The translations under genes and the position numbers were made by a program. Below the pieces are notes generated by a model. It was given only the letters and a program-made list of their open reading frames with translations. It searched no databases and was not told the origin of the DNA. Below, one piece after another: positions 34,331 to 42,731 of a stretch of DNA of 64,000 nt (positions are counted from its first letter, which is position 1; each line of letters opens with the position of its first letter). The DNA is from an uncultured bacterium (GTDB taxonomy: Bacteria; Bacillota; Clostridia; Lachnospirales; Lachnospiraceae): the NCBI GenBank assembly GCA_905216215.1, contig CAJMSZ010000003.1:1-64000 (forward strand), written 5' to 3'.

Positions 34331-34978
34331 CTACGCTTCTTCTAACTTACTTAATTTCTTTTTTAATTCACTGACAGTCTGATTGAGCATTTCTATCTGC
34401 TCTTGTAATTTAAAAATCACGCTTTGAGACTCTGCCCGTTCCTCTGCTCGGCCTTCTGCTATTCCTTCTTCTCTTCCTTCTGCTCGGCCTTCTGCTATTC
34501 CTTCTTCTCTTCCCTCTTCTAATCCTTCTCTTCTTGCACGCGCTTTTTCCGCTTCGATTTCATCACTAAATAATTCTCTCAATGCCTCACACATATAATC
34601 TCCTTCTTTCTTTGTTTCTTCAAATACTTCCCTGTTTTCTGTCATTGCCACCTGCAAAACAGAGTCCGCTAATTCTTTTTCATCTTTCCGTTGCAAACGA
34701 TTATTCTGTTTTACAAATCGTTCCACATCATCTTGTTCTAAGTCACTGTTTAACAACGTCAACCATTGCTGATTTTGTTTGGAAAGTTTCCCTGATACCA
34801 AAACCTGTATTGGAAAACAATTCTTTTTCATTACATAAAAGATTCCCTCGTATTTCTCATTAACGATAAAGTCCTTTTTCCGAAACCACTTGAACAACTC
34901 TCTTGGAATTCGTTCTCTTACCAGTGTAATAGTGATTTCCTCAAGCCGGATGCCACTGTGTTTTATTTGTTTTTTCAC
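34331..34978 (-). CDS. Rpn-like C-terminal protein with internal 12-residue tandem repeat
   Basis: A 215-residue protein starting at GTG. The body (EITITLVRERIPRELFKWF, LQRKDEKELADSVLQVA, MCEALRELFSDEIEAEKA) resembles the C-terminal half of Rpn/PD-(D/E)XK transposase-like proteins common in Lachnospiraceae. The nuclease half is absent. A charged EGREEGIAEGRA unit occurs twice in tandem at about 155-178, followed by a leucine-zipper-like coiled coil. No ribosome site precedes the GTG and an in-frame TGA lies three codons upstream, so it may be a 5'-truncated gene. It ends 4 bases before dnaE. The family link is from memory. Confidence 0.6.
   Translation of the reverse strand: MKKQIKHSGIRLEEITITLVRERIPRELFKWFRKKDFIVNEKYEGIFYVMKKNCFPIQVLVSGKLSKQNQQWLTLLNSDLEQDDVERFVKQNNRLQRKDEKELADSVLQVAMTENREVFEETKKEGDYMCEALRELFSDEIEAEKARARREGLEEGREEGIAEGRAEGREEGIAEGRAEERAESQSVIFKLQEQIEMLNQTVSELKKKLSKLEEA
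34443..34514. repeat. Two tandem 36-bp repeats inside the Rpn-like gene
   Basis: 34443-34478 and 34479-34514 differ only at the last base. The unit is a multiple of three, so copy number can change without a frameshift, altering the length of a charged helix. Confidence 0.9.
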
Positions 34979-35060
34979 ATCGTATCAAGTTTGATTCTCA
35001 CAATCTTACTATCTATAGAATAGCATATTTCAGAAATTCTTGTCTATAAATTCATAATTA

Positions 35061-35088
35061 AAAATGGAGAACCGGCATTGGTCCTCCA
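35061..35088 (-). terminator. Terminator after cvfB
   Basis: On the minus strand TGGAGGACC, 6-base loop, GGTTCTCCA (one G-T pair) then TTTTT. Confidence 0.75.
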
Positions 35089-35138
35089 CTTCATATATCT
35101 ATTTTACAGTAAAAAAATTCTTTTGTTTTCTTCTTATT

Positions 35139-35963
35139 TTAAATTTTCAATTTCAACCCGTCTTCCAGAATTTCAATTTTCCTCGCTTTATACAGATGCC
35201 CTACCGCCCGCTTGAATGCGTTCTTACTAAGACCAAGTTCTCTCTTAATCAATTCCGCATCGGACTTATCATTTAACGCAAGTCTTCCGCCATTTTCCTC
35301 CATTCGCTTCAGAACCAGCTCCGCGTCCTTATTCATCTGAATGAATGCCTTCTCTCTCACACTAAGTGTCAGCTTACCATCTGGCTTTACTTCGGTCACA
35401 CGGGCATGTACTTTATCCCCTACATGTAATCCATATGGAACTTCTCTCTTTGGAATCAGAGCAGAATATTTGTCATCTACTGCTACAAAAAGTCCAAAGT
35501 TATCACTGGATTCATAAATTCTTCCTTCTACATGGTCATCCTTCTGATAATCGGAATCCTTTCTAAGATATTCGTACACCTTCATTGTTGCACAAAGTCG
35601 TTCACTCTTATCAATGTAAAGGGCAACCAGACACTCATCTCCCGGTTTTACCTTCATCGTCTGCTCTTTAAATGGAAGAAACAAATCTTTCTCCAGTCCC
35701 CAGTCTAAGAATGCGCCAAATTTCCCAACCTGTAATACATCGAGTACAGCAATCTGTCCCAGCATAAGCTTGGGTTCATGTGTGGTCGCAATCAGACGGT
35801 CTGAGGAATCTTTATATAAGAACACCTCAATCGGGTCACCCAATTCTATTCCACTTGGCACCTGCTTCTTCGGCAGAAGCACCTTCTCTTTTTCTGACCC
35901 CAGATATACTCCGAAATCTACAATTTTCACTACTGTTAATACTTGCTTTTTTCCTAAGTCCAT
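35139..35963 (-). CDS. cvfB: S1-domain RNA-binding protein, CvfB family
   Basis: A 274-residue protein with consecutive S1-like domains (VVKIVDFGVYLGSEKEKVLLP; LQVGKFGAFLDWGLEKDLFLP; VEGRIYESSDNFGLFVAVDD) and a C-terminal winged helix (about 205-265, LALNDKSDAELIKRELGLSK). This is the CvfB/YitL architecture, implicated in post-transcriptional regulation in Gram-positive bacteria. Its ribosome site lies within the last codons of the upstream thioesterase gene, whose stop immediately precedes the start codon, so the two are tightly coupled. Confidence 0.93.
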   Translation of the reverse strand: MDLGKKQVLTVVKIVDFGVYLGSEKEKVLLPKKQVPSGIELGDPIEVFLYKDSSDRLIATTHEPKLMLGQIAVLDVLQVGKFGAFLDWGLEKDLFLPFKEQTMKVKPGDECLVALYIDKSERLCATMKVYEYLRKDSDYQKDDHVEGRIYESSDNFGLFVAVDDKYSALIPKREVPYGLHVGDKVHARVTEVKPDGKLTLSVREKAFIQMNKDAELVLKRMEENGGRLALNDKSDAELIKRELGLSKNAFKRAVGHLYKARKIEILEDGLKLKI

Positions 35964-36671
35964 CTATTTCTCCTTAAATTCTACCACTGCATACGGAGCA
36001 CCATCTGCCGTACAAAGTTCTACTGTCTTTCGTTCCTCATCTATCGCAACTCTTGGATAAATCCAATCGCCAAGCACTGCTGATTTCTTATATTCTACAC
36101 GAATTTTCTTTACATGTCCACATTCCGGCATTACTTCCAATGCCATCTGAATATACTGACAATTATTTACATGCTCATTTGTATCAATCTGACATCTCAA
36201 AACAGGAAATGACTCATATTCTTTTGTTTCTTCGGGAAGTGTAATTTTTCTTGGAAGAATTTCCCTTTCCATCAAATGTTCCTCTCCATACGCTTCCTGT
36301 GTAGACTCATCCGGTCTGGTCGGTCTTCCCTTTTTCATATCCATATAAAGCCAGAGTGAATGTGCCCATGCGAGCACTTCTCCATCCTCCGTCCGCATAC
36401 GGAATTCTCGATGTCCATAAATCCCTTCGAAACCGGCTGACCATGTATCAACTTTGATTTTTTCACCGATTAGTGGGTATCGGTCTACTTCAATCTGCCA
36501 GGAAGATAAGATCCAGACCTTTCCATATTTTTCCAAAGTCTGATGACCTAACTCCATATCTTCGGACTGAAAGGTAGTGCAGTCCTGAAAATAATTGACG
36601 ATGGCCGGAAGCTTAATCTTGTTTCCGCTATCCACTTCGCTATATCTTACTCTTCCTTCTATTGTATACAT
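35964..36671 (-). CDS. Acyl-ACP thioesterase
   Basis: Releases fatty acids from acyl carrier protein; hot-dog-fold FatA/FatB-like family. The 235 residues have the N-terminal RYSEVDSGNKIKLPAIVNYF, SSWQIEVDRYPLIGEKI, and the second hot-dog strand with active-site Asn/His in DTNEHVNNCQYIQMALEVMP. The start is ATG 36671 (AAGGA 12 bases upstream); a TTG 12 bases earlier would sit on that site. It ends directly at the cvfB start codon. Confidence 0.9.
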   Translation of the reverse strand: MYTIEGRVRYSEVDSGNKIKLPAIVNYFQDCTTFQSEDMELGHQTLEKYGKVWILSSWQIEVDRYPLIGEKIKVDTWSAGFEGIYGHREFRMRTEDGEVLAWAHSLWLYMDMKKGRPTRPDESTQEAYGEEHLMEREILPRKITLPEETKEYESFPVLRCQIDTNEHVNNCQYIQMALEVMPECGHVKKIRVEYKKSAVLGDWIYPRVAIDEERKTVELCTADGAPYAVVEFKEK

Positions 36672-36701
36672 CTGCTCACACAATCCTTATCTGCCCGGTT
36701 T

Positions 36702-37358
36702 CTACCAGTCTATTACTTCTGTTATTCTACACACTCCCTCGCATATTTGCAAGTAAAACCATTTAATTTTCACTTCTGTAATTTCATCGTATTCTTCTTC
36801 TGTAAGAACATTTTTCAATTGCTCTTTGCCTTCTTCCGGAACAACCGCCCGCACAGAGTCCATGAAACACAGATTGGGATAAAGCACGCACCACCAGTTT
36901 TGTCCCTTTGCCTTACCTATTTTAATACGGAGTGCTTCATACATTCCTGCTGGAAAGGTCACGTCCCCATAAGACTTTTCTGGAAATTTACAATTCGCTA
37001 CTTCCGCAGTCACCGGATATGTGTAACCTTCTTTCCGGATAAGACTTTGCGCCACCATTTCAATGTCCATCAAATGACTCTTTGCCCATTTTTTCGTTTC
37101 TTCTGCCGTTTTGCTGTCTGGTATTTCTCTCTCCATATATTCTAACACTGCAGTCTTGACCTGCATTTTCAAATCCTGGTCTTCCTGACTATCACTATTT
37201 GCCAGTACATGAAAACGGAACACTTCCCTCGCCAGACTTTCCTGCGTCTGCTTTTCCCGCACTTTTTCCTCCTGTGCCTCCACTACACATGCCGTCAAAA
37301 TAATTCCAAAAATAATAGCTGCCAGTAAACTGATTCGATTCTTCCATTTCACACTCAT
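36702..37358 (-). CDS. spoIIR: Stage II sporulation protein R
   Basis: Forespore protein secreted into the intermembrane space, where it triggers SpoIIGA to process pro-sigma-E. The 218 residues have an N-terminal signal or anchor helix (about 10-28, ISLLAAIIFGIILTACVV). The conserved SpoIIR core follows: FRFHVLANSDSQEDQDLKMQ, then FPEKSYGDVTFPAGMYEALR, GQNWWCVLYPNLCFMD and a C-terminal KIKWFYLQI segment. The start at 37358 has AGGAG 8 bases upstream. The gene is 31 bases before the thioesterase gene. Confidence 0.94.
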   Translation of the reverse strand: MSVKWKNRISLLAAIIFGIILTACVVEAQEEKVREKQTQESLAREVFRFHVLANSDSQEDQDLKMQVKTAVLEYMEREIPDSKTAEETKKWAKSHLMDIEMVAQSLIRKEGYTYPVTAEVANCKFPEKSYGDVTFPAGMYEALRIKIGKAKGQNWWCVLYPNLCFMDSVRAVVPEEGKEQLKNVLTEEEYDEITEVKIKWFYLQICEGVCRITEVIDW

Positions 37359-37422
37359 TGTATGTACTCCTCTCACATTTCAACAAATCTCATTTTCATA
37401 AGTCCTATGTAAGTTTGCACAT

Positions 37423-37448
37423 AAAAAACGGGCCTTATACAAGACCCG
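37423..37448 (-). terminator. Terminator overlapping the ispE stop codon
   Basis: On the minus strand CGGGTCTT pairs with AAGGCCCG (one G-T), followed by TTTTTT. The ispE TAA lies in the loop, so translation to the end could interfere with the hairpin. Confidence 0.75.
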
Positions 37449-38352
37449 CCTCATTTTTTGAATTATTTTTCAATGAACTATATTCTGATGTGTTGTGTAC
37501 ATTAGCAATATAAATCTGCTTTGCAAGCCCCTGCTTCTTGATTTTGCTCATTGCCGTCCGAATTTTATTTTTGTCATCGTAAATTCCAAATACGGTAGGA
37601 CCGCTTCCACTCATCATAGCTCCAAGAGCTCCATGCTCCAACATGCATTTCTTAATCTCTGCAATCACAGGATGCATTTCAATGGTAACTTCTTCCAGAA
37701 CATTCCCCATCGCCCCGGCAATCTGGTGTAAATCCCGATTTCCGAGTCCATCAATGAGTCCATCGATGTCCGGATGTTCTTCAATTTTCTTGGAATCCAG
37801 TGCTTTATAAATTGCCTTCGTAGATACACTAATCGGTGGCTTTGCAATCAGAATCTGACATTTCGGCATAGGCGGAAGCGGTGACAGAACCTCACCAATC
37901 CCCTCTGCCAGAACAGTTCCCCGCATAATACAGTACGGTACATCTGCCCCAAGAACCACACCTCTATCCATCAGTTCCTGTCTGGAAAGTCCCAATTCAT
38001 ACAAAATATTCATTCCATACAAAACTGCGGCCGCATTGGAACTGCCACCTGCCATTCCGGCTGCCACCGGTATATGCTTATCCAAAACGATCCGAATGCC
38101 GCCTTCTATATGGAATTCGTCCATCAAAAGCTTTGCAGCTCTCCACGCAATATTATTTTCATCCTTTGGCAGAAAATATAAATTTGACTCTATCTCTATC
38201 CCCGCATTTTCTTCTCTTATCAGGGTCACAGTATCATATAAATACAAGGTCTGCATAACCATGCGCACATCGTGATATCCATTTTCCCTTCTCCCCAGTA
38301 CATCCAGTCCAAGATTAATCTTCCCAAGTGCTTTCAATCGTATCTTATCCAT
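37435..38352 (-). CDS. ispE: 4-diphosphocytidyl-2-C-methyl-D-erythritol kinase
   Basis: GHMP kinase of the non-mevalonate isoprenoid pathway. The 305 residues have KINLGLDVLGRRENGYHDV at the N-terminus, the ATP-binding PVAAGMAGGSSNAAAVL near 90 and the C-terminal MMSGSGPTVFGIYDD. The ATG follows AAGGAG by 7 bases. The C-terminal 20 residues (TSEYSSLKNNSKNEAGLV region) extend past the usual end. It is 24 bases after the SPOCS-LysM gene. Confidence 0.96.
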   Translation of the reverse strand: MDKIRLKALGKINLGLDVLGRRENGYHDVRMVMQTLYLYDTVTLIREENAGIEIESNLYFLPKDENNIAWRAAKLLMDEFHIEGGIRIVLDKHIPVAAGMAGGSSNAAAVLYGMNILYELGLSRQELMDRGVVLGADVPYCIMRGTVLAEGIGEVLSPLPPMPKCQILIAKPPISVSTKAIYKALDSKKIEEHPDIDGLIDGLGNRDLHQIAGAMGNVLEEVTIEMHPVIAEIKKCMLEHGALGAMMSGSGPTVFGIYDDKNKIRTAMSKIKKQGLAKQIYIANVHNTSEYSSLKNNSKNEAGLV

Positions 38353-38376
38353 GGCCTTTCTCCTTGTCTCTTTTGC

Positions 38377-39936
38377 TTACAGTATACTCATATTTTCTTT
38401 AAAAATCAACAGCTTCTGCCCCGGACGTAATTCTCCGGTCTCAAGCTGGTTATTTTTCATAATGCTATCCTCCGTTGTATAATAGCGTTTTGCAAGACTC
38501 CACAAATCGTCTCCATCTTTGGTAATATAACCGATGATTCCCGGTCTTTTATTCATTTCCTCCTCATTAAATGGTCGAAATTCTGCCTGTTCAATTGTCT
38601 CTATCTGAAGAGGGGAACGCAGAAAGCTCTGAAATGCAAGCACTGCTTTCACCTCTACTTCTTCACTTCCGGCCATATCAATCGAAAGCTGCTCCACATT
38701 AGCAGTCACATCATACCGCATATCCGGACAGTCCCTTCCACTCTCTACCAGATAACTGAAAGGTAGCATACCGCTCCACATACCAAACGGAACACTATCG
38801 TTGGCTTTCACATACAGAAAATTCACATACAAAACTCCCTCAATCTGTATTCCGTCACCGACTACCTCCAGATGTTCCATCTGCATGCGTCCACCGCTAT
38901 GACAAATCTGTAAAATTTCATCCTTCAACTCAGGCAGGTTCAGTCTCTCCGAGAACTTATACTTGGAATGATTCTGTGTAATCAGTTCTTCATAAAAGGA
39001 TGGTCGTTTCTCCAATACACATTCTTGTTCCAACGAATACATATCTTTAAGTAATTCCACCCGCTCTTCCTCGTAAAGCAGCACTCGCATTTCCAGCGTT
39101 GCCTCAATTCCCAGAGCTCGCATTTCTCCATCTCCGTCCATTCGCACTTCCACATTGATATCGTTTAAATTATGATAAATATGATGATAGTGTCCCTCTT
39201 CCGCTCCATTACAGCTAATACTTCCTTCGAACGGGACATTCTGCTCTACCCAGTCTGTTTTACCTTCTTCTGATTGATAGAGAGCAAATAATTGCAACGT
39301 TCCTGTAAACGAAATTGCATCCTGTGAAACTTTTGTATCTATCTTTCGGAGTCCAACATCTGTCCATATTAAGGTCCCAATATTTTCCTTCGTTCCCGGA
39401 ATGGTGATTTCTTCTTTAATCCGATAGATATCTTTCTTGCTGGTATGTAATGTTAGCAACTCTGCCGATTGCATTTTTTTGAAAATCTGCTCATCTCCTT
39501 CCACGTCCGTAGTAATCTCTTCTTCTCCAACCCGCTCCCCATGAATAGATAAATCTACCATCGCTTTCAATGCCAGTTTACGGGAATGAATAACTGTAGC
39601 CGTAAATTCTACCCCTGTCACCCTGACAATATATTCCTCTCCATCTTCCCTGTCCAGATATACCATTTCTTCAAAGGGAAGCTGACCCTGCAAAGACGCA
39701 AGTTCAGGTACCGATGCATCTGTCACGTAAAGGATTTTAAAAAACAACTTTCCCACTACCTGAAGATAATTTTCTACTCTTTTAACTTCTTCCACTTTTA
39801 CGGCTCCCTCTCCGGCCACAACGCGTCCCACATCACTTTTTGAATCAGGCACATTATAATCGTCATCAATCACAAACTGGTCCGTAATCGTTTTCCCTAT
39901 AACATTGGTTTGTATCCTTTTTTTAATCAGTTCCAT
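38377..39936 (-). CDS. SPOCS (DUF3794) and LysM domain sporulation-associated protein
   Basis: A 519-residue protein. Two or more SPOCS/DUF3794 domains cover about 30-440 (VAGEGAVKVEEVKRVENYLQ, VRVTGVEFTATVIHSRKLAL, later LEVVGDGIQIEGVLYVNFLY). A C-terminal LysM covers about 468-515 (DDLWSLAKRYYTTEDSIMKN then LRPGQKLLIF). This combination is related to SafA/SpoVID-type spore-coat proteins and is widespread in clostridia. A spore-envelope role is inferred from domains. It follows the small lipoprotein gene by 14 bases. Confidence 0.88.
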   Translation of the reverse strand: MELIKKRIQTNVIGKTITDQFVIDDDYNVPDSKSDVGRVVAGEGAVKVEEVKRVENYLQVVGKLFFKILYVTDASVPELASLQGQLPFEEMVYLDREDGEEYIVRVTGVEFTATVIHSRKLALKAMVDLSIHGERVGEEEITTDVEGDEQIFKKMQSAELLTLHTSKKDIYRIKEEITIPGTKENIGTLIWTDVGLRKIDTKVSQDAISFTGTLQLFALYQSEEGKTDWVEQNVPFEGSISCNGAEEGHYHHIYHNLNDINVEVRMDGDGEMRALGIEATLEMRVLLYEEERVELLKDMYSLEQECVLEKRPSFYEELITQNHSKYKFSERLNLPELKDEILQICHSGGRMQMEHLEVVGDGIQIEGVLYVNFLYVKANDSVPFGMWSGMLPFSYLVESGRDCPDMRYDVTANVEQLSIDMAGSEEVEVKAVLAFQSFLRSPLQIETIEQAEFRPFNEEEMNKRPGIIGYITKDGDDLWSLAKRYYTTEDSIMKNNQLETGELRPGQKLLIFKENMSIL

Positions 39937-39950
39937 ATACTCCTCCTGTT

Positions 39951-40358
39951 CTAATCTACAAATATAATTGGTTTTCCATTTTCTTCCATCTTTATTACGC
40001 TATAAGCATATTCGCTTTCACATGCCACACCATCTCCACCTGGTCCATGCAGTGTTGTTTCTATATATAATGCTTCCTCCGCGACTGCACATTCTACCCA
40101 TTCCACACAATATCCTCTGCAATCCTTTTTTCCATATCCCTCTCCTATATACAAGGCCTCAGGCTCCCGATACACAATTCGAAAGGGCTTCTCCTTCTTC
40201 TGTTCAATTTCTTCTTTCATGTCATCCGGAATATCCGCCTCCTCCACAATCTCATATTTCACCGGAACATGCCCTTCCTGCGTTTTTGTAATACTTCGAC
40301 AGCCCATAAGGGAACACACTGCGAAGATTACACTGTAAATAAAAAACTTACTTTTCAA
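39951..40358 (-). CDS. Small lipoprotein, unknown function
   Basis: A 135-residue predicted lipoprotein starting at TTG 40358 (GGAG 9 bases upstream). The signal has lipobox LMGC with Cys20. The mature part is acidic (EEADIPDDMKEEIEQKKEKP) and has three cysteines, two in CRGYCVEW and one in VACESEY. It ends KPIIFVD. I do not recognise the family. Position before a spore-coat-like gene suggests a sporulation role; this is inference. Confidence 0.7.
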   Translation of the reverse strand: MKSKFFIYSVIFAVCSLMGCRSITKTQEGHVPVKYEIVEEADIPDDMKEEIEQKKEKPFRIVYREPEALYIGEGYGKKDCRGYCVEWVECAVAEEALYIETTLHGPGGDGVACESEYAYSVIKMEENGKPIIFVD

Positions 40359-40402
40359 AGCTTTCCACTCCGCAGTTTCTCTCTAATATCCTATTATCTT
40401 CC

Positions 40403-40431
40403 TTGTATTTTCATTCCTTGAATAGTATAAT
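40403..40431 (+). promoter_or_regulatory. Sigma-A promoter of plsC
   Basis: TTGTAT (40403-40408), 17 bases, perfect TATAAT (40426-40431). It likely drives plsC-pncB-ddl-murF. Confidence 0.75.
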
Positions 40432-40482
40432 AAGTCCCATAAGTTGCCACAGCAGGGCAAATGAACGGAGGATTTTAGGCAA

Positions 40483-41217
40483 ATGATACGTCTTATTTTC
40501 GTAGTTTTGTTTTTAATTTTATTTTTAATCCTTTCCCTTCCGGTTATGTTAGTCGAATGGATTATTGGAAAAGTCAATCCAAATCTCAGGGATTACAGTT
40601 CCCTTCGCATTGTACAGTGGGCATTCAAAGTAATCCTGCTTCTGGCCGGTGTAGATGTTACCGTCATCGGAGAAGAACATATTCCAGATGAACCTGTTCT
40701 TTATATTGGAAATCACAGAAGCTTTTTTGATGTTCCAATCACCTATTCCCGTTGCAGGAGACTGACTGGATTTGTTTCAAAGAAGGAACTAGAAGGGGTT
40801 CCGTTACTTTCAAACTGGATGCGTTTTTTATATTGTCTGTTTCTTGACCGGGACAATGTACGGTCAGGACTTAAGACCATCTTAACTGCAATCGAGCAAG
40901 TGAAAAACGGCATTTCCATTTTCATTTTTCCAGAAGGCACCCGCAATAAGGGCGAAGAGCTTTCTGTTCTGCCTTTTCATGACGGTTCCTTTAAAATTGC
41001 CGAGAAAACAGGTTGCCCTGTTATTCCGGTAAGCATCAACAACAGTGTCCAGATTTTGGAGGCACATTTTCCTATCATTCGGAAAACTCATGTTGTACTG
41101 GAATACGGAGAACCTATTTACCCAAACACACTGGATAAGGAAGCAAAAAAACAACTCGGAACCTACTGCCATAATTTAATTGAAGAAACAATTAAGAAAA
41201 ATGCAGCTTTGGTATAA
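40483..41217 (+). CDS. plsC: 1-acyl-sn-glycerol-3-phosphate acyltransferase
   Basis: Adds the second acyl chain to make phosphatidic acid at the membrane. The 244 residues have an N-terminal membrane helix (about 2-26). The catalytic HX4D is in GNHRSFFDVP and the substrate-binding motif in FPEGTRNKGEEL; KTGCPVIPVSI follows. GGAGG precedes the start by 11 bases. Next gene (pncB) begins 45 bases later. Confidence 0.94.
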   Translation: MIRLIFVVLFLILFLILSLPVMLVEWIIGKVNPNLRDYSSLRIVQWAFKVILLLAGVDVTVIGEEHIPDEPVLYIGNHRSFFDVPITYSRCRRLTGFVSKKELEGVPLLSNWMRFLYCLFLDRDNVRSGLKTILTAIEQVKNGISIFIFPEGTRNKGEELSVLPFHDGSFKIAEKTGCPVIPVSINNSVQILEAHFPIIRKTHVVLEYGEPIYPNTLDKEAKKQLGTYCHNLIEETIKKNAALV

Positions 41218-41262
41218 AGGCTTTTGAGCCCAACATTTTTAAGAATAGAAAAGAGGGATAGT

Positions 41263-42726
41263 ATGAGTGTTACAAGCGAAAATCTCACCTTACTGACAGA
41301 TTTGTACGAACTTACAATGATGCAGGGATATTTTGACAAGAAGACCAACGAAGTCGTAGTGTTTGATGTATTTTTCCGCAACAATCCGTTCGGCTCCGGC
41401 TACTCGATTGTTGCCGGACTGGAGCAGATAATTGATTACGTCAAAAATCTTCATTTTTCAGAGGATGATGTGGAATATCTTAGAAGTCTGGGAATCTTCT
41501 CAGAAGAATTTCTGACTTACCTGTTAGACTACCACTTTAGTGGAAGCATTTACGCAGTACCCGAAGGAAGCGTGGTATTCCCACGGGAACCACTGATAAA
41601 AGTAATCGCACCGATTATGGAAGCACAGCTTGTGGAAACAGCTATTTTAAATATGATCAATCATCAGTCTTTAATCGCCACCAAAACCTCCCGCATTGTA
41701 TTTGCAGCCGGAGATGGTGGTGTGATGGAATTTGGTCTGCGCCGCGCCCAAGGACCTGACGCAGGTGTTTACGGTGCACGTGCCGCTATGATTGCCGGCT
41801 GCGTTGGAACCTCCTGTGTATTAACCGGAAAATTATTTGACGTACCTGTCATGGGAACTCACGCGCACAGCTGGATTATGAGTTTTCCAGATGAATACAC
41901 CGCCTTCAAAGCATATGCAGACCTATATCCGGAATGCTGCACTTTACTGGTGGATACTTATGACACTTTAAAATCAGGTGTTCCAAATGCAATCCGCGTC
42001 TTTGACGAAATGAAAGCAAACAATGTCACACCACGAAAACTTGGTATTCGTCTGGACAGTGGAGATCTTGCATATCTTTCCAAACAGGCTCGTAAAATGT
42101 TAGATGAAGCCGGCCACACGGATGTTTCCATTTGTGCATCAAATGATTTGGATGAATATCTGATTAATGATTTGAAGCGTCAGGAAGCTGCAATTGATTC
42201 CTGGGGAGTCGGAACCAATCTGATTACTGCAAAGGATTGCCCTTCCTTTGGCGGGGTATATAAACTGGCCGCCATCCAGAACAAAGCCGGTGAATTTGTT
42301 CCTAAGATTAAACTTTCTGAGAATACAGAAAAGATTACCAATCCGGGAAATAAGACATTTTATCGTATTTACGAGAAAGAAACCGGAAAGATTAAAGCCG
42401 ATTATATCTGTTTTGTAGAGGAAGAGCTGAATCCAGAAAATGATTTGCTGCTCTTCGACCCGGCAGAGACATGGAAGAAGACCAAATTAAAGGGCGGTAC
42501 TTATAAGGTCCGGGAAATGCTTCAGCCCGTTTTCCTGAATGGCAAGTGTGTCTATGAATCACCAAGCATCAAAGAAATCGCTGCCTACTGCAAGCAGGAA
42601 AAGGATACCCTTTGGGATGAGACAAAGCGTCTCTTCTACCCACATCAGGTATATGTAGATTTATCAGATAAGCTTTATAAAGTAAAACAAGAACTATTAA
42701 ATAAAATGAGTATGACAGAGGAGTAA
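41263..42726 (+). CDS. pncB: Nicotinate phosphoribosyltransferase
   Basis: Makes nicotinate mononucleotide from nicotinate and PRPP in NAD salvage. The 487 residues have LLTDLYELTMMQGYF at the N-terminus and EFGLRRAQGPDAG near 150. The phosphorylated His is in MGTHAHSWIMSF near 205 and the ribose-phosphate site in KLGIRLDSGDLAYLS. The start at 41263 follows AGAGGG by 5 bases; an upstream in-frame ATG lacks a ribosome site. PRPP is supplied by Prs, encoded at 53633. Confidence 0.95.
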   Translation: MSVTSENLTLLTDLYELTMMQGYFDKKTNEVVVFDVFFRNNPFGSGYSIVAGLEQIIDYVKNLHFSEDDVEYLRSLGIFSEEFLTYLLDYHFSGSIYAVPEGSVVFPREPLIKVIAPIMEAQLVETAILNMINHQSLIATKTSRIVFAAGDGGVMEFGLRRAQGPDAGVYGARAAMIAGCVGTSCVLTGKLFDVPVMGTHAHSWIMSFPDEYTAFKAYADLYPECCTLLVDTYDTLKSGVPNAIRVFDEMKANNVTPRKLGIRLDSGDLAYLSKQARKMLDEAGHTDVSICASNDLDEYLINDLKRQEAAIDSWGVGTNLITAKDCPSFGGVYKLAAIQNKAGEFVPKIKLSENTEKITNPGNKTFYRIYEKETGKIKADYICFVEEELNPENDLLLFDPAETWKKTKLKGGTYKVREMLQPVFLNGKCVYESPSIKEIAAYCKQEKDTLWDETKRLFYPHQVYVDLSDKLYKVKQELLNKMSMTEE

Positions 42727-42731
42727 TGAAT

